Shown: piece after piece, positions 23,160 through 30,944 of the stretch
How the letters are laid out: each line of letters begins with the position of its first letter
Numbering within the stretch: the stretch's first letter is position 1
Source: Streptomyces rubradiris
GTDB lineage: Bacteria; Actinomycetota; Actinomycetes; Streptomycetales; Streptomycetaceae
DNA length: 64,000 bases
NCBI RefSeq assembly: GCF_016860525.1
Contig: NZ_BNEA01000015.1
Span: 3,906,001-3,970,000, forward strand
Reading direction: 5' to 3'
The notes under the pieces: model-generated
The model's database searches: none
What the model was told of the DNA's origin: nothing
What the model saw: only the letters and a program-made list of their open reading frames with translations
Program-made: the position numbers and the translations under genes

Positions 23160-26100
23160 CTACTGCACAGACTCGTTCAGTGTCCCGCGCAGCTCCGCCA
23201 GAGCCCGCGCGGCGCGGGCTTCCTCGACCGGGGCGCCGATGCTGCGGCTCACGGTGAGGCTCTCCTCCAAGTGCGCCACGGCTTGCTCCGTGCGCCCCGT
23301 GTCGCGCTCCGCCAGGGCCAAGTCGTACAGCACTTCGGCCTCTTCACCTGTCGCGTGAATGCGGCGGATCACCGCGAGGGCGGCGATGTGCCGGGGCAGG
23401 GCCTCCTCGCCGCGGCCGGCCGCGCGGTGGGCCCTGCCGATGCGGTTGAGAGCGATGGCCTCGCCACGACGGTCGCCCACGGCTCGCAGCACCGGCAGGA
23501 CCCTGCCGTACAGGGCGAGGGCCTCCTCGGTCTTCCCGAGGGTGTCCAGGACACTCGCCAAATTCATCTCCAGAGTGGCCCGGTCCCTTTTGTTTCCCAT
23601 TCCCTCCGCCACACTCATCGCCTCACGATAAGCACTCTCGGCGGCCTCCGGGTCTCCCATCCGCTGGCACAGTTCCGCGATGTTGTTCAGCGTGCTGTAC
23701 CTTCCCCGGTCGTCACCTATTTCCGTGAAATCAGCCAACGCCGAGGTAAAGCAGTCCAACGCCTCACGATTTTCGGCGAGGTGGAGGTGAAGGATGCCCA
23801 ACAAATTCCTGCTCCGGGCGATCTTCCGCTTGTTGTCCGTTCGCAACAGGAAATGAAGCGACTCCTTCTGCAATTTCTGCGCCTGCGCGTACTGCCCCGT
23901 CTGCCACAACGGAATCGACAACTGGTGGACGCACTCGCTCCGCAGCTCCCATTCGCCGAGGTCGCGTGCGGCCTCCAAAGCCTCGGTCACGGCCGCGATG
24001 GCCTCCGCGTAGCGGGAGCTGTGGGTGTGGACGGCGCCGAGGTCGAGCAGGGCGCGGGCCCTGGCCGCGCTGTCACCTGCGGATTCCCAGTGGGCGACGG
24101 CCCGCCGCAGCAGCGGCTCGGCCGCGAGGACGTGCCCTTCCATATCCAGGAAACCAGCCAACACATGGACCGCGATGGCCAGTTGGCGTTCCGTGCCGTG
24201 ATGCGCGAGCCAGTCCAGCGTGTCGAGCAGATTGGCGCCCTCGGCGATCAGCCATTGCTCGGCCGCCTGTGCGTCGGCGAGTTCCGGACCCGACACAACT
24301 GGCACATCTGTAAAGTCGGCGATGCGCGAACGGAAGGGATAGGCCAGCCTGTCGGCCCGGTCCGCAGTGTTGACGTAGTGATCGACCAGGGCCCGCACGG
24401 CCCGCCGGCAATCGTCCTCGGTCTCCACGTCGCCGACTTCGATCATCAACGAACGTGCGTAGTCACGCAGGAGGTCGTGCATCGTGAACCGGTACGGAGA
24501 TTTTTCGGAAACCAGGTGATGCGCCAGGAGTTCTTCCAGTATCCGCCCGGCCACCGGGACGGACAGGCCGGTGAGCGCCGCCACCGCGTGCGGCGTGAAT
24601 TCCGTGCCGACATGCAGCCCGATGCGCCGGAAGACCAGTTGCTGCTCCGCGCTCAGCGCACGGTAGGACAGGTCGAAGACACGCACCATCGCCCGTTCCC
24701 CGTCGTGCAGTTGGGCCAGGTGCGCGCCGCCGGTGCGCAGTTGGCGCAGCAGGTCGGACGTGCCCCAGGAGGGCCGGGCGAGCAGCCGGCTCGCGGCGAT
24801 CTCGATGGCCAGGGGCAGGTAGCCGCACATCCGGACGATCTCGGCGATGTCCGACTCATCCGTGCCGGGCCGCACCCCCAGCCGCCTCGTGAACAGCGCC
24901 ATCGCGTCCTCGCGCGGCAGCACGTCGAGGGAGACCGGCCGTACCCCGGGAAGCCCGGGGAGCCGGCGGCGGCTGGTCACGATGACCGCCGCCGGGGAGG
25001 CTCCCGGGAGCAGCGGGCGGACCTGGTCGGATCCGGCGGCGTCGTCCAGGATCACCAGCATCCGGCGGTCCCGGGCCGTCGCCCGCCAGAGGGCGACCAA
25101 CTCGTCCGTGTCGTGGGGCAGTTCCTTGGCGTCCAGACCGGTCAGCCGCAGCAGTTCGGTGAGCGCCCGGGCCGGGGCGGTGACCGTGCGGTCGGGGTGG
25201 GCCCCGCCCAGGTGCAGGAAGATCCGCCCGTCGGGGAAGCGGTCCCGTAATCGGTGCCCCAGGTGGACGGCCAGCGCCGTCTTGCCGACGCCGCCCATCC
25301 CGTCGATCGCCTCCACCGTGACGACCACGCCGGGGCTGCCCTGTCCTTCGCAGAGCGCGGAGGTGAGCCGGCGCAGCTCCTCGCGCCGGCCGACCCACGG
25401 GACGTCCCGCGGCAGGTTGTCCGGGACCTGGCGGGCCGGCCGTGCGGGCTTCTTCTCGTCGGCGCCGGTGCGCCTGAGCAGATCCGCCGCCGGGGTGCCG
25501 GACAGGATGCCCTGGTGGACGCGGTGCAGGCAGCGTCCGGCGTCGAGGCCGATGTCGCGCACGACGCGCTGCCGCGTCCGCTGGAGCAGCCTGGTGGCCT
25601 CGGCCGTGCGGTTGCAGCCGTACAGGGCGATGGCCAGCCGCTCGGCCAGTGCCTCGTCCACCGGATGCTCCTCGGCCAGGGGCAGCAGCACGGGGACGGC
25701 GTCGGCGAACCTGCCCTCGCCGAGCAGGATCTCGGTCCGGGTCATCGCCGCCGCGAGGCTGGTCTCGCCGACGGCGGTGCGCAGGTGCTCCGCCCAGGAA
25801 CCGGCGATCCCGGCCAGCGGTTCGCCGCGCCACAGCCCGTCCGCCCGGTCCAGCAGGCGCAGGGCGGCCTCCTGGTCGTCGCTGTCCCTGAGGGCACGGG
25901 CCTGGTGCACACAGCTCTGGTAGCAGCGCAGGTCCACCCGGTCCGGGTCGACCTGGAGCACGTAGGAGTTGGTGCGGCTGGTGATCGGGGGCGCGTCGCT
26001 GCCGGCGATCCGCAGGGAGGCGCGGACGCGGGAGACGTGCGCGTGCAGCGCTTCCCGGGCCTTGCCGGGCGGATGGTCGTCCCAGACCCGGTGGATCAGG

Positions 26101-26237
26101 GTGTCCACGCTCACGGTGCGGCCCGCGTCCCACGCCAGGGCGGCCAGGGTGAGCCGGGTCTTGGTCGAGCGGAGATCACCGCGCCGGCCGGCCGCTCGTA
26201 CCTCGACCGCTCCTGAGAGCCGAATCTCGAACTCCAC
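23160..26237 (-). CDS. AfsR-type SARP regulator with STAND ATPase and TPR repeats
   Basis: A 1025-residue regulator. Residues 1-100 form an OmpR-like winged helix and 100-245 a bacterial transcriptional activation domain (DRVDLRCYQSCVHQARAL, RALLDRADGLW-type), together a SARP module. About 290-560 are an NB-ARC ATPase: DGMGGVGKTALAVHLG (Walker A), RMLVILDDAAG (Walker B) and CGYLPLAIEIAASRL (GLPL). About 640-1020 are TPR repeats. AfsR-like proteins activate secondary metabolism or development after nucleotide-dependent switching. The GTG at 26237 follows GGGAGG. It is divergent from a STAND-TPR gene, with 23-bp direct repeats between. The 23560-23960 segment has lower GC than the rest, a hint of recombination. 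Confidence 0.92.
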   Translation of the reverse strand: MEFEIRLSGAVEVRAAGRRGDLRSTKTRLTLAALAWDAGRTVSVDTLIHRVWDDHPPGKAREALHAHVSRVRASLRIAGSDAPPITSRTNSYVLQVDPDRVDLRCYQSCVHQARALRDSDDQEAALRLLDRADGLWRGEPLAGIAGSWAEHLRTAVGETSLAAAMTRTEILLGEGRFADAVPVLLPLAEEHPVDEALAERLAIALYGCNRTAEATRLLQRTRQRVVRDIGLDAGRCLHRVHQGILSGTPAADLLRRTGADEKKPARPARQVPDNLPRDVPWVGRREELRRLTSALCEGQGSPGVVVTVEAIDGMGGVGKTALAVHLGHRLRDRFPDGRIFLHLGGAHPDRTVTAPARALTELLRLTGLDAKELPHDTDELVALWRATARDRRMLVILDDAAGSDQVRPLLPGASPAAVIVTSRRRLPGLPGVRPVSLDVLPREDAMALFTRRLGVRPGTDESDIAEIVRMCGYLPLAIEIAASRLLARPSWGTSDLLRQLRTGGAHLAQLHDGERAMVRVFDLSYRALSAEQQLVFRRIGLHVGTEFTPHAVAALTGLSVPVAGRILEELLAHHLVSEKSPYRFTMHDLLRDYARSLMIEVGDVETEDDCRRAVRALVDHYVNTADRADRLAYPFRSRIADFTDVPVVSGPELADAQAAEQWLIAEGANLLDTLDWLAHHGTERQLAIAVHVLAGFLDMEGHVLAAEPLLRRAVAHWESAGDSAARARALLDLGAVHTHSSRYAEAIAAVTEALEAARDLGEWELRSECVHQLSIPLWQTGQYAQAQKLQKESLHFLLRTDNKRKIARSRNLLGILHLHLAENREALDCFTSALADFTEIGDDRGRYSTLNNIAELCQRMGDPEAAESAYREAMSVAEGMGNKRDRATLEMNLASVLDTLGKTEEALALYGRVLPVLRAVGDRRGEAIALNRIGRAHRAAGRGEEALPRHIAALAVIRRIHATGEEAEVLYDLALAERDTGRTEQAVAHLEESLTVSRSIGAPVEEARAARALAELRGTLNESVQ

Positions 26238-26355
26238 CAGCGTCCTCCCGCCGGTAGGGCCTGCCCGGGTCTTCGAGAGTGTCATGGACTCGCTCCCACA
26301 GGCCATAACCGGAACTGACCAGTCCAAAATTGACCGATAAATAATCTCTTGCGCA

Positions 26356-26424
26356 CCCACCCTTCCCGGACTTCCGCTCCCACCCTTCCCGGAGTTTCGT
26401 TCCCATCCCTTCCGGAGCGGGGAG
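26356..26424. promoter_or_regulatory. Three 23-bp direct repeats between SARP and STAND genes
   Basis: Units start at 26356, 26379 and 26402, each CCCA-YCC-TTCCCGGA-like: CCCACCCTTCCCGGACTTCC, CCCACCCTTCCCGGAGTTTC and CCCATCCCTTCCGGAGCGGG. SARP proteins bind direct repeats spaced about 11 or 22 bases, close to two helical turns. The position between the divergent SARP and STAND genes makes this the likely operator for one or both. The third copy ends 31 bases before the STAND GTG. Confidence 0.6.
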
Positions 26425-26455
26425 TGATTCCTCCAGGAGTCGAAAGGAGTCACTC

Positions 26456-28924
26456 GTGGGAGCTTCTCCTTCGGACACGCGGCGGGCGCTGCTGGCGGCC
26501 CTGGCCGCCTGCGGTACCGACCTGGAAACCCCCGCCTGGCGCGAGCTGGCCCGGGTCGTGGACACCGCGGCGCGCGCGGACCCGGCGCCGGCCCGGCTCT
26601 GGCCCCCGGACACGACGGGCCCGTACCGGCCGGAGGCACCGCCCTGGCAGGACCTCGCGCGGGAGCTGGCCGCCACCGCCCTGCGGGATACGGCGACGCG
26701 GGACGCGCTCGCCGCATGGTTACGGCGGCACGCCCCGTCCGCGCCGCCGCCCCCGGCACCCGGTCCGGTGCCGGGCACGACCGCCAACGCCATCGGCGGG
26801 AACGCGGTACTCCACGGCCCCAGCGTGCAGGCCCGTGACATCCACGGCGGCGTCCACTTCCACCCGCCCGCCGAAGCGTCCCGCTCCCGGCCCCCGGTTC
26901 CCCGCCAGCTCCCGCCGGTCACGGCGCGGTTCATGGACCGGGAGGCGGACCGCAGGGCCCTGGACGCGCTGCGCGCCCGGCACCCCGCGCACGCGGCCCA
27001 GGTGGTGGTGGTCAGCGGGCTCGCGGGCGTCGGGAAGACCACGTTCGTCTGCCACTGGCTGCACGAGCACGCCGACAGCTTCCCCGACGGCCAGCTGTAC
27101 GCCGACCTGGCCGGACCGGTCGCCGACGGGGAGAGCGGGCCGGCCTCGCCCACCACCGTCCTGGAGGCCTTCCTGATCGCGCTCGGCGTGTCCTCGTTAC
27201 CGGCCGGCACCGCGCAGCGCAGCGCGCTGTGGCGTTCGCTGACCTCGGGACTGCGGCTGGCCGTGCTGCTGGACAACGCCTTCACCGCCGCCCAGGTACG
27301 TCCGCTGCTGCCCGGTTCGCCGACCGGGATCACCTTGGTGACCAGCAGGAACAATCTGACCGGGCTGCGGGTCGACGGGGCGTCCCTGCACCGGCTGGAG
27401 GGACTGCCGGACGAGTCGGCCGTACGGCTGCTGGCCGTCGGCGGCGGGGCACGGGTGGCCCGGGAGCCGGCCGCCGCGCAGGAAGTGGTCCGGCTGTGCG
27501 GCGGGCTGCCGCTGACCGTCGGCCTCGCCTCCGCGCAGCTCGCCATCCGCCCGCACCATTCCGTGTCCGCCCTGGCCGACCGCCTGTCCCGTGGGCAGGG
27601 GGCGGTCGATCTGCTGCGTATCGACGGGGAGGCCGTGATGCGGACCGCGCTGGACATGGCGTACGACGCGCTGCCGGAGGCGAGCGCCCGGCTCTACCGC
27701 CGGATGGGACTGCTGCCCACGGACCGCCACGACCTCAGCATGCTGTCCGCCGTCGCGGCCGACGACGAGCCGCCGCAGGACGCGGAACACGTCACCGACA
27801 TCGCCGTCCACGCCCTCGTGGAGGCGAACCTGCTGGAGGAGACCGGACCGGGCACCTACCGGTTCCACGACCTCGTCCAGCCGCACGCCCGCCGGCTGGG
27901 CGAGGAGCGCGAGGAGCCCGCCCGGCGCGAGGAGGTACTGCGCCGGTTCGTCGGCTGGTGCCTGTCCACCGCGGCGTCGGCGGAGCACATCCTCACCCCG
28001 AGCCACCGGCTGGCGGACCACGACCTGCCCGACGTCCTGCCCGGCGAATCGGTTCCGCCCACCCCGCTCGACGGCCCCGACGAGGCGCTGGCCTGGCTGG
28101 ACACCCACCGCAACGGGCTGATGGGCGCCGTCCGGCACTGCGCGCGGACCGGCCGGCACACCCACTGCTGGCGGCTGACGGACCTCATCTGGCCCCTCTT
28201 CCTACGGCTCCGCCCCACGGAGATGTGGATCGAGGCACACCGGCTCGGTCTCGAAGCGGCCCGCCGCAGCGGTTCCCGGCCCGGGGAGGGCCGCATGCTC
28301 ACCTCCGGCGCGATCGGCCTGCGCGACGCCGGTCAGTACGCGGAGGCGGCCGACTGGTACCGGCGGGCGCTGGAGATGGCCACCGCGGACGCGGACGTAC
28401 GGCAGCAGGCCCAGGCCCTCAGCGGTCTCGGGCACATCGCCCTGCTGACCGGCCGGCTCGACGAGGCGCGCGGCCACTTCGATGAGGCGCTGCGGCTGCG
28501 GGAGTCGATCGGCTACCGGCGCGGGGCGGCGCTCACCCGGCGGCGCCTCGGCGAGACCGCGCTGACCGCCGGCGACCCGGACACGGCCGCCGCCCACCTG
28601 CGGCGGGCGCGGGCGGACCTGGACGCGCTGGGAGAAACCTACGAAGCCACCCGGGTGCTGGCCCTCCTCGGGCACGTCCTGGTCCGTGCCGGGGACCTGG
28701 AGGAGGGCACCCGGCTGTTACGGGAGGCGCTGCCCCGCTTCCGCGCGGGCAGCGCCCGGTCGGAGCACTGGGAGGCGCGCTGCCTGGAGTGGCTGGGGCT
28801 GGCCGCCGAGTCGCGGGGCGACCCGGCGGAAGCGGCCCGCCATTACGAGGCGGCCCGGGACCTCCTGCGCCGGCTCAGCCCGGCCGACGCCGACCGCCTG
28901 GAGAGCCGGCTGCGGCAGCGGTGA
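26456..28924 (+). CDS. STAND (NB-ARC) TPR protein with amyloid-type motif
   Basis: An 822-residue NLR-like protein, GTG start behind AAAGGAG. Residues 1-95 are a helical death-fold-like effector-associated domain. Residues 108-138 hold ANAIGGNAVLHGPSVQARDI followed by HGGVHF, the RHIM/BASS-like motif. About 160-450 are the NB-ARC: VVVSGLAGVGKTTFVCHWL (Walker A), LRLAVLLDNA (Walker B), CGGLPLTVGLASAQL (GLPL), and FHDLVQPHARRL (MHD-like winged helix). About 600-820 are TPR repeats that should sense the trigger. It probably oligomerises when triggered and seeds amyloid on a partner with the same motif; the small protein at 22235-22642 is the obvious candidate. Confidence 0.88.
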   Translation: MGASPSDTRRALLAALAACGTDLETPAWRELARVVDTAARADPAPARLWPPDTTGPYRPEAPPWQDLARELAATALRDTATRDALAAWLRRHAPSAPPPPAPGPVPGTTANAIGGNAVLHGPSVQARDIHGGVHFHPPAEASRSRPPVPRQLPPVTARFMDREADRRALDALRARHPAHAAQVVVVSGLAGVGKTTFVCHWLHEHADSFPDGQLYADLAGPVADGESGPASPTTVLEAFLIALGVSSLPAGTAQRSALWRSLTSGLRLAVLLDNAFTAAQVRPLLPGSPTGITLVTSRNNLTGLRVDGASLHRLEGLPDESAVRLLAVGGGARVAREPAAAQEVVRLCGGLPLTVGLASAQLAIRPHHSVSALADRLSRGQGAVDLLRIDGEAVMRTALDMAYDALPEASARLYRRMGLLPTDRHDLSMLSAVAADDEPPQDAEHVTDIAVHALVEANLLEETGPGTYRFHDLVQPHARRLGEEREEPARREEVLRRFVGWCLSTAASAEHILTPSHRLADHDLPDVLPGESVPPTPLDGPDEALAWLDTHRNGLMGAVRHCARTGRHTHCWRLTDLIWPLFLRLRPTEMWIEAHRLGLEAARRSGSRPGEGRMLTSGAIGLRDAGQYAEAADWYRRALEMATADADVRQQAQALSGLGHIALLTGRLDEARGHFDEALRLRESIGYRRGAALTRRRLGETALTAGDPDTAAAHLRRARADLDALGETYEATRVLALLGHVLVRAGDLEEGTRLLREALPRFRAGSARSEHWEARCLEWLGLAAESRGDPAEAARHYEAARDLLRRLSPADADRLESRLRQR

Positions 28925-28961
28925 TCCTCCGCCGCGGCCGGCCCGTCCGACCACCCCCGCG

Positions 28962-29582
28962 TCAACCGGGGAACCCCGGTACGACGGCGCGCAGCGCGTC
29001 CGGCGCGCCCCCGGCGGCCACCCAGGCGTGCACCACCGAGGCGACCGCCTGGGGCGAGGCCGGAGCCCGGGAACCACCCCGCTCCAGCCCGGCACACCAC
29101 GGGCCACCCGCCGCCCGCCGCACCCCGACCACGCACCCCGCGCCGAAGCCGGGCACGACGGCGGCGAGACACCCCGGGTGCTCCGCGAGCAGCAGCCGCA
29201 CCCGCCGCCGGGCCTCGGTGACCGCCCGGGGCACCCGGCCGACCAGCACGTCGGCGTGTTCTCTCAGCTCCGCCGGCCCGTCCGCGTCCGCCCACAGGTG
29301 CGTGTCGCACGGCAGCCGGCCGGGCGGGTGGAGACACGGGGAAGGGTGCCGGTACGCACACCCCCGCTCCGTGACCGGCAGCGCGTCGCAGCGGACGAGG
29401 GCCGGGCCGTGCGCCGCCCGCGTGCGCCAGACGACGAGCGCCGGCCCGCCCCGGAAGCCCGCCTCCCGGGGCAGGGCACCGGTGAGCGGCGGACGGAAAC
29501 AGACGGTGGCCCACGCGGCCCCCGGCTCCCCGCCCCGGGCAGGCGACGCGTGCACCCGGGGGGACGGTGACCGGCGGATCAC
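28962..29582 (-). CDS. Cys/His-rich protein of unknown function coupled to glycosyltransferase-like gene
   Basis: A 206-residue protein. Its GTG (29582) overlaps the stop of the upstream gene (GTGA). It has several Cys and His residues in the middle (RGCAYRHPSPCLHPPGRLPC) and a helical stretch (DVLVGRVPRAVTEARRRVRLLL), then CLAAVVPGFGAGCVVGVRR. No recognised domain. Translational coupling with the CDP-glycerol glycerophosphotransferase-like gene suggests joint action. The codon pattern and coupling support it as a real gene. Confidence 0.6.
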   Translation of the reverse strand: MIRRSPSPRVHASPARGGEPGAAWATVCFRPPLTGALPREAGFRGGPALVVWRTRAAHGPALVRCDALPVTERGCAYRHPSPCLHPPGRLPCDTHLWADADGPAELREHADVLVGRVPRAVTEARRRVRLLLAEHPGCLAAVVPGFGAGCVVGVRRAAGGPWCAGLERGGSRAPASPQAVASVVHAWVAAGGAPDALRAVVPGFPG

Positions 29583-30823
29583 CGCTCCGCTCCCCGTCCG
29601 GCCGGGATCTCCCACTGCCGCAGCGAAGGCGGCGGCGGGGGCGGGGTGACGAGCGGCGGAAGGGCGGGTTCGCCCAGGCCCAGCAGGCGGTAGACGACCG
29701 CGCGCATCCGCCGGTGGAACTCGCCCGGCGCCGACGACAGCGAGGCGGTCACCTCGTCGTACTGCCCCGGGCGGCGCAACCGCGCCGCGTACTCCAGTTG
29801 TTCGGCCAGCGGATACCCCGGGGCGAGCACGGGCACGACGGCCGTGAGCAGCGCCGTCGGGGAGGAGGCGGACACCTCCCGCCGAGGACCGGGCGTGAGC
29901 AGCAGCGTGGCCTGGGTGAGCGCGCCGTACACGGTCAGCGATCCGTGGTCGCCGATGATCCAGTCCGCCGCGATCAGCGGGGCCTGCCAGTCCGCCTCCG
30001 GGGGCACCAGCGCGACACCCCGGTCACGGCAGCCGGCCAGCCAACCGCGCACCTGCCACGTTCCGTGGCCCGCGAACACGTTGGGGTGGACCAGCAGCGC
30101 GATGCGGTAGCCGTCGTCCGGCAGCCGGCCGAGCAACTGCGGGAGCAGGGCGTCGAGCCGCCCGAACGTCGAGGCCGGCCCCCAGGTGGAGGTGACGACC
30201 ACGAGCCGCTGCCCGCTCTCGATCCCCAGTGCCCGGCGGTAGTCCTCGCGCAGCGGCAGGCCCGCCGTGATCCGGTCGACGCACGGGTCGCCCACCACGT
30301 GCGCGGCCGGAAGCGCCTCCGGGCACGACCGCGCCAGTTCCGCCACGTCCCGTTCGTGGGCGTAGGCGATCGCCGCCGGGACGAGGCGGCCTTCGTGCAG
30401 CAGGTGCTGCCTGCTCAGCATCCCCGGCGCCCGGTGCTCCCCCGGGGCGAGCCCGCTGACGTCGGTGAGCAGTTTGATGTGTCCCGCCCCGTGCGAGACG
30501 CGCAGGACCGGAGCGCGCAGTTCGTGCACTCCGCGGGACCCCGCGGCCAACGCCAGGTCGAATTCCGTCCGTAGGGCCTCCTCCCAGGGCACCGTGGTGA
30601 TGCCCAGCTCGTGCAGGTACTGCGTGACCCCGCTGCCGAAGGCGTGCGGGGCGGCGGTGAAGACCAGCTGGACGCGCAGGTCGGACTCCAGCAGACCGAA
30701 GACTTCCTGGAGGCGTTGGGCGAACGTCACGGTGTGGACGACCACCAATACCCTCTTGCAGTCTCGTACGGTCAGCCAGTGTCCCTGCTCGATCAGTGCT
30801 GGTTTCGTGGTGCTGACGGACAT
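29579..30823 (-). CDS. CDP-glycerol glycerophosphotransferase-like GT-B protein
   Basis: A 414-residue protein. It resembles the GT-B fold of the CDP-glycerol:poly(glycerophosphate) transferase / capsule-type glycosyltransferase group: an N-terminal Rossmann part (CKRVLVVVHTVTFAQRLQEV), the linker SHGAGHIKLL, the C-terminal Rossmann part RLVVVTSTWGPASTFGRLDA with HPNVFAGHG, and the donor-site motif ADWIIGDHGSLTVYGAL. A Pro-rich tail follows (PPPPPPS). The start is taken at the second Met (30823), with GGGGA upstream; the first Met at 30835 is possible. It lies after the injection-system genes on the same strand. A surface-polymer role would be expected, but none is proven. Confidence 0.62.
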   Translation of the reverse strand: MSVSTTKPALIEQGHWLTVRDCKRVLVVVHTVTFAQRLQEVFGLLESDLRVQLVFTAAPHAFGSGVTQYLHELGITTVPWEEALRTEFDLALAAGSRGVHELRAPVLRVSHGAGHIKLLTDVSGLAPGEHRAPGMLSRQHLLHEGRLVPAAIAYAHERDVAELARSCPEALPAAHVVGDPCVDRITAGLPLREDYRRALGIESGQRLVVVTSTWGPASTFGRLDALLPQLLGRLPDDGYRIALLVHPNVFAGHGTWQVRGWLAGCRDRGVALVPPEADWQAPLIAADWIIGDHGSLTVYGALTQATLLLTPGPRREVSASSPTALLTAVVPVLAPGYPLAEQLEYAARLRRPGQYDEVTASLSSAPGEFHRRMRAVVYRLLGLGEPALPPLVTPPPPPPSLRQWEIPAGRGAER

Positions 30824-30944
30824 GCGATCCCCCATCGCTCGTCGCCGCGTTCAGCGGTCGACAGGGGATTTCCCGGCCCGGAGGGCACTTTCCTTGCAGT
30901 CTCCTTGCAACTCCCTTGCTGGGCCTCCGGGCAGGGTTTCCGGG

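Noticed and set aside
26341..26759. Extended N-terminus of the SARP protein upstream of 26237
   Set aside because: It would translate the 23-bp repeats and overlap the divergent STAND gene; the GTG at 26237 has a good ribosome site and normal SARP start.
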